Source: UBA1351 sp963677885 (GTDB lineage Bacteria > Bacillota > Clostridia > Lachnospirales > Vallitaleaceae). Taken from it: 64,000 nucleotides of DNA. The stretch spans positions 3,410,001 through 3,474,000 of the forward strand of contig OY782500.1 of NCBI GenBank assembly GCA_963677885.1, in the 5' to 3' direction. The notes under the pieces were generated by a model. The model ran no database searches. It was given only the letters and a program-made list of their open reading frames with translations, and was not told the origin of the DNA. This document shows positions 63,182 through 64,000 of this stretch, in pieces. The position numbers and the translations under genes were made by a program. Position 1 is the first letter of the stretch; each line of letters starts with the position of its first letter.

Positions 63182-63523
63182 ATGCATGAGTTAGGAATAG
63201 TTCTTCAGATCGTTGAACGTATAGAAGAAGTGGCCAAAGAAAATCATTTGGAAGAAATACAAACTCTGGTACTTGAAATAGGGGAGCTGTCCTCGATGAT
63301 TCCCAGGTATGTTGAAGCCTGTTATCCAATGGCTGTTGAAGGTACAATCTTAGAGGCGGCTGAACTGGTCATTGAGGTTTTGCCGGGAAATGGATCTTGT
63401 AGGGCGTGTAATGCTGTTTATAATTTACCTGCCCAAAAGAATACCTGTCCAATGTGTGGTTGTAAGGAGTTTACCGTGTTATCTGGTAAAGAGTTCAATA
63501 TTAAAGAAATAGTAGCCTGCTAG
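63182..63523 (+). CDS. hypA: HypA-type nickel metallochaperone
   Basis: A 113-residue protein that works with HypB to deliver nickel. The N-terminal MHE (His2 binds nickel) is exact, and a zinc site of two CxxC pairs is present (Cys73/76 and Cys89/92). It starts 7 bp after the flavoprotein gene with AAATAGGTGG as ribosome site. Being split from hypB by a 2.7-kb oxidoreductase gene is unusual and suggests that the oxidoreductase belongs to the same pathway. Confidence 0.95.
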   Translation: MHELGIVLQIVERIEEVAKENHLEEIQTLVLEIGELSSMIPRYVEACYPMAVEGTILEAAELVIEVLPGNGSCRACNAVYNLPAQKNTCPMCGCKEFTVLSGKEFNIKEIVAC

Positions 63524-63541
63524 ATTAGGTTATAGTTGATG

Positions 63542-63573
63542 GTCCGGGCTGGATTTTAGCCTGGACTTTTTTT
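63542..63573 (+). terminator. Terminator after hypA
   Basis: GTCCGGGCT pairs with AGCCTGGAC (one G-U pair) around a 7-nt loop, followed by seven T. Confidence 0.88.
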
Positions 63574-63827
63574 ATAGCAAATTTGGAAATGAAGCTTGTC
63601 ATTTTTTTCTTGGTAAAATAGAGTAGTAGATTCAGTGGAAAATTATGGTAGATAGTAACATGAAAAGAAAAATAGAAAAGCTTTTTTTATGATTTTTAGA
63701 TAGATGTTCCCAAATGGACTTTTTTCATTTGCGTTTATCGGATTTTCCTTTATAATAGTAGTGGAGTAAAAGACGTAGTATAAATATGTATTACAAGATA
63801 GAACTTATTAAACAAAGGAGGATTGTA
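63574..63827 (+). promoter_or_regulatory. AT-rich gap with the pgi promoter
   Basis: TATAAT at 63751-63756 with TTTGCG at 63728-63733 (17-bp spacer) is the likely pgi promoter, giving a leader of about 65 nt that ends in AAAGGAGG. Nothing else was recognised in the 304 bp between hypA and pgi. Confidence 0.6.
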
Positions 63828-64000
63828 ATGAGTTTAAGTTTTGATTATTCAAATAGTGGCATCTTAGAACATGAGGTTGCAGGTCTTGCACCACTTGTTG
63901 AAGCGGCGCATAAAACATTACACGATGGAACCGGACTTGGAAACGACTACTTAGGATGGGTAGACCTTCCAGTTAATTATGACAAAGATGAGTTTGACAG
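63828..64000 (+). CDS. pgi: Glucose-6-phosphate isomerase, partial
   Basis: The first 57 codons of a gene that runs off the window. The N terminus (SLSFDYSNSG, then TGLGNDYLGWVDLPVNYDKDEF) matches clostridial and bacillary glucose-6-phosphate isomerase, the second enzyme of glycolysis. Start ATG 63828 follows AAAGGAGG and a promoter. The active site lies beyond the edge. Confidence 0.88.
   Translation, partial: MSLSFDYSNSGILEHEVAGLAPLVEAAHKTLHDGTGLGNDYLGWVDLPVNYDKDEFD

Noticed and set aside
1..64000. CRISPR arrays, tRNA or rRNA genes, insertion sequences, prophage or conjugative genes
   Set aside because: Looked for on both strands; no regularly spaced repeats, cloverleaf sequences, rRNA signatures or transposase/integrase motifs were seen.

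Overview
The window reads as a chromosomal segment of a low-to-moderate GC, Gram-positive anaerobe of the class Clostridia (inference). The evidence is strong AGGAGG-type ribosome sites, TATAAT promoters, lipobox lipoproteins, S-layer-homology (SLH) surface proteins, a YesM/YesN two-component pair, a uroporphyrinogen-decarboxylase-like methyltransferase and, above all, a sodium-type F-ATP synthase with a mixed c-ring gene set like that of Acetobacterium/Eubacterium. I saw no rRNA, tRNA, CRISPR array, transposase or phage gene. Most of the window is ordinary chromosome.

Layout. 1-7.4 kb: a cut AraC-type regulator fused to a kinase-like domain (minus), a cell-wall amidase, a Nudix hydrolase, an SLH protein and an HtrA-type protease. 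7.6-15.6 kb: complete atp operon (atpZ-atpI-atpB-c1-c2-atpF-H-A-G-D-C) with a clear promoter. The operon is followed by a 227-bp imperfect palindrome and a G-rich tract. 16-22.7 kb: sensor kinase, AraC-type response regulator and a sugar-type ABC importer. 22.7-26.7 kb: MerR and LysR regulators, then a UroD-like methyltransferase with a CobW-type GTPase that appears split in two genes. 27-39.5 kb: a lipoprotein whose 3' part changes strand composition, a C-rich tract and second long palindrome, then two giant fibronectin-III-like surface proteins and an SLH protein. A tandem pair of 49-nt double-hairpin units follows. 39.7-47 kb: PpiC-type foldase lipoprotein, chemotaxis receptor, a two-gene membrane module with an M20 peptidase, and a YhfC-type membrane protein. 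47-52.8 kb (minus): folate operon folE-pabA-pabB-pabC-HD protein-folP-folBK. 53-58.7 kb: a lactate/malate-dehydrogenase-family enzyme with an altered substrate loop, a kinase-like protein, a GGDEF/EAL protein, a PrsW-type membrane protease and a TetR regulator. 58.8-63.5 kb: DUF5692-like membrane protein, hypB, an 889-residue Fe-S/flavin oxidoreductase and hypA. The window ends inside pgi.

How parts work together. The ATP synthase carries sodium-ligand motifs. Its duplicated c subunit has lost the ion-binding carboxylate in the second hairpin, which implies a lowered ion/ATP ratio. The fol/pab operon provides most of tetrahydrofolate synthesis, with an HD-domain protein as a candidate for a missing dephosphorylation step. 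The hypA/hypB cluster suggests nickel delivery with no hydrogenase gene in view. The least explained features are the two long palindromes, which share a layout in opposite orientations, the tandem covarying hairpins, and the hypB-flavoprotein-hypA-DUF5692 cluster. All functions are read from motifs and family memory; no database search was run.
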